The notes beneath the pieces were generated by a model. It was not told the origin of the DNA and ran no database searches. It worked only from the letters and a program-made list of their open reading frames with translations. Positions 12,505 through 12,580 of a stretch of DNA of 12,580 bases are shown here, piece by piece (positions within the stretch are counted from its first letter, which is position 1; each line of letters begins with the position of its first letter). Source of the DNA: CAZFCK01 sp964517355. GTDB taxonomy: Bacteria > Desulfobacterota > Desulfovibrionia > Desulfovibrionales > Desulfovibrionaceae. A program made the position numbers and the translations under genes. The DNA is taken from contig CAZFCK010000137.1 of assembly GCA_964517355.1 (NCBI GenBank), forward strand, positions 1-12,580. The letters are read 5' to 3'.

Positions 12505-12525
12505 GGAGATGCATAAGGGTATCTG
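12505..12525 (-). repeat. Fragment resembling repeat A
   Basis: GGAGATGCATAAGGGTATCT resembles the GGGAAATGCATAAGAGCATCT stretch of minus-oriented family A copies (seen at 2209-2229). It lies between the S1 terminator and repeat B. It could be an eroded second copy or chance similarity. Confidence 0.35.
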
Positions 12526-12580
12526 AGGAAACGCTGATTAATTCACTGGATATGCGAGGGGGAAACCCTTAGCGTTGCTG
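12526..12580. repeat. Repeat family B, copy 2 (cut by window edge)
   Basis: These 55 bases match 7383-7437 with a single difference and run to the window end. The copy probably continues into the long hairpin described for copy 1. The shared part includes the AT-rich AATTAATT-type arm and the 5' arm of the outer stem, GCGAGGGGGAAACCCTT. Confidence 0.85.

Noticed and set aside
1..12580. tRNA, rRNA, CRISPR array, prophage or defence system
   Set aside because: No tRNA T-arm/acceptor pattern, no regularly spaced short repeats with unique spacers, and no integrase, Cas, restriction or toxin-antitoxin protein among the credible frames. The repeats here are irregularly spaced and in both orientations.

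Overview
The window is chromosomal DNA of a Gram-negative, flagellated bacterium. It carries lipoprotein and Sec signal peptides, a flagellar hook protein behind a sigma-54 promoter, and a five-domain S1 protein. The gene repertoire, moderate-to-high GC and dispersed intergenic repeats suggest a member of the Desulfovibrionaceae or a close relative. This assignment is inference from general features and was not tested by a search.

Layout, left to right. Bases 1-283 hold two copies of a structured repeat (family A) upstream of a small SH3-domain lipoprotein gene (284-754, +). That gene converges on an EamA/DMT exporter gene (892-1776, -). Bases 1777-2288 hold repeats only. A two-gene minus-strand operon follows: a zinc-ribbon membrane protein (3452-3793), then a DUF3592 membrane protein (2289-3425). 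Bases 3794-4287 hold more repeats and hairpins. A ChbG/YdjC-type carbohydrate deacetylase gene (4288-5094, -), another repeat A copy (5260-5364) and an orphan CheY-like receiver gene (5647-6033, -) come next. An exported phytase-like beta-propeller gene (6305-7336, -) is divergent from the hook gene flgE (7866-9374, +). The 529-base gap between those two contains a long hairpin repeat (family B) and a good sigma-54 promoter. After flgE come another repeat A copy, a small exported Gly/Ala/Gln-rich protein (9597-9881, -), an exported protein of unknown function (10146-10661, -) and a divergent S1-domain translation protein (10906-12390, +).

Most genes look like independent housekeeping or accessory units. 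The only tight operon visible is the zinc-ribbon/DUF3592 pair. I see no defence system, biosynthetic cluster, phage, tRNA or CRISPR array.

The most notable content is intergenic. A roughly 105-base element (family A) begins and ends with TA and has imperfect terminal inverted repeats. It folds into one hairpin followed by a two-hairpin, stem-enclosed module. It occurs about seven times in full, partial or diverged form, and its first hairpin recurs alone as gene-end terminators. Divergent copies keep pairing by compensatory and G-U changes. One copy sits exactly in the stop codon of flgE, and another sits in the loop of what looks like a pre-existing terminator hairpin. Family B (a nested hairpin of about 95 bases) and a weaker third repeat (family D) add to a repeat-dense landscape.
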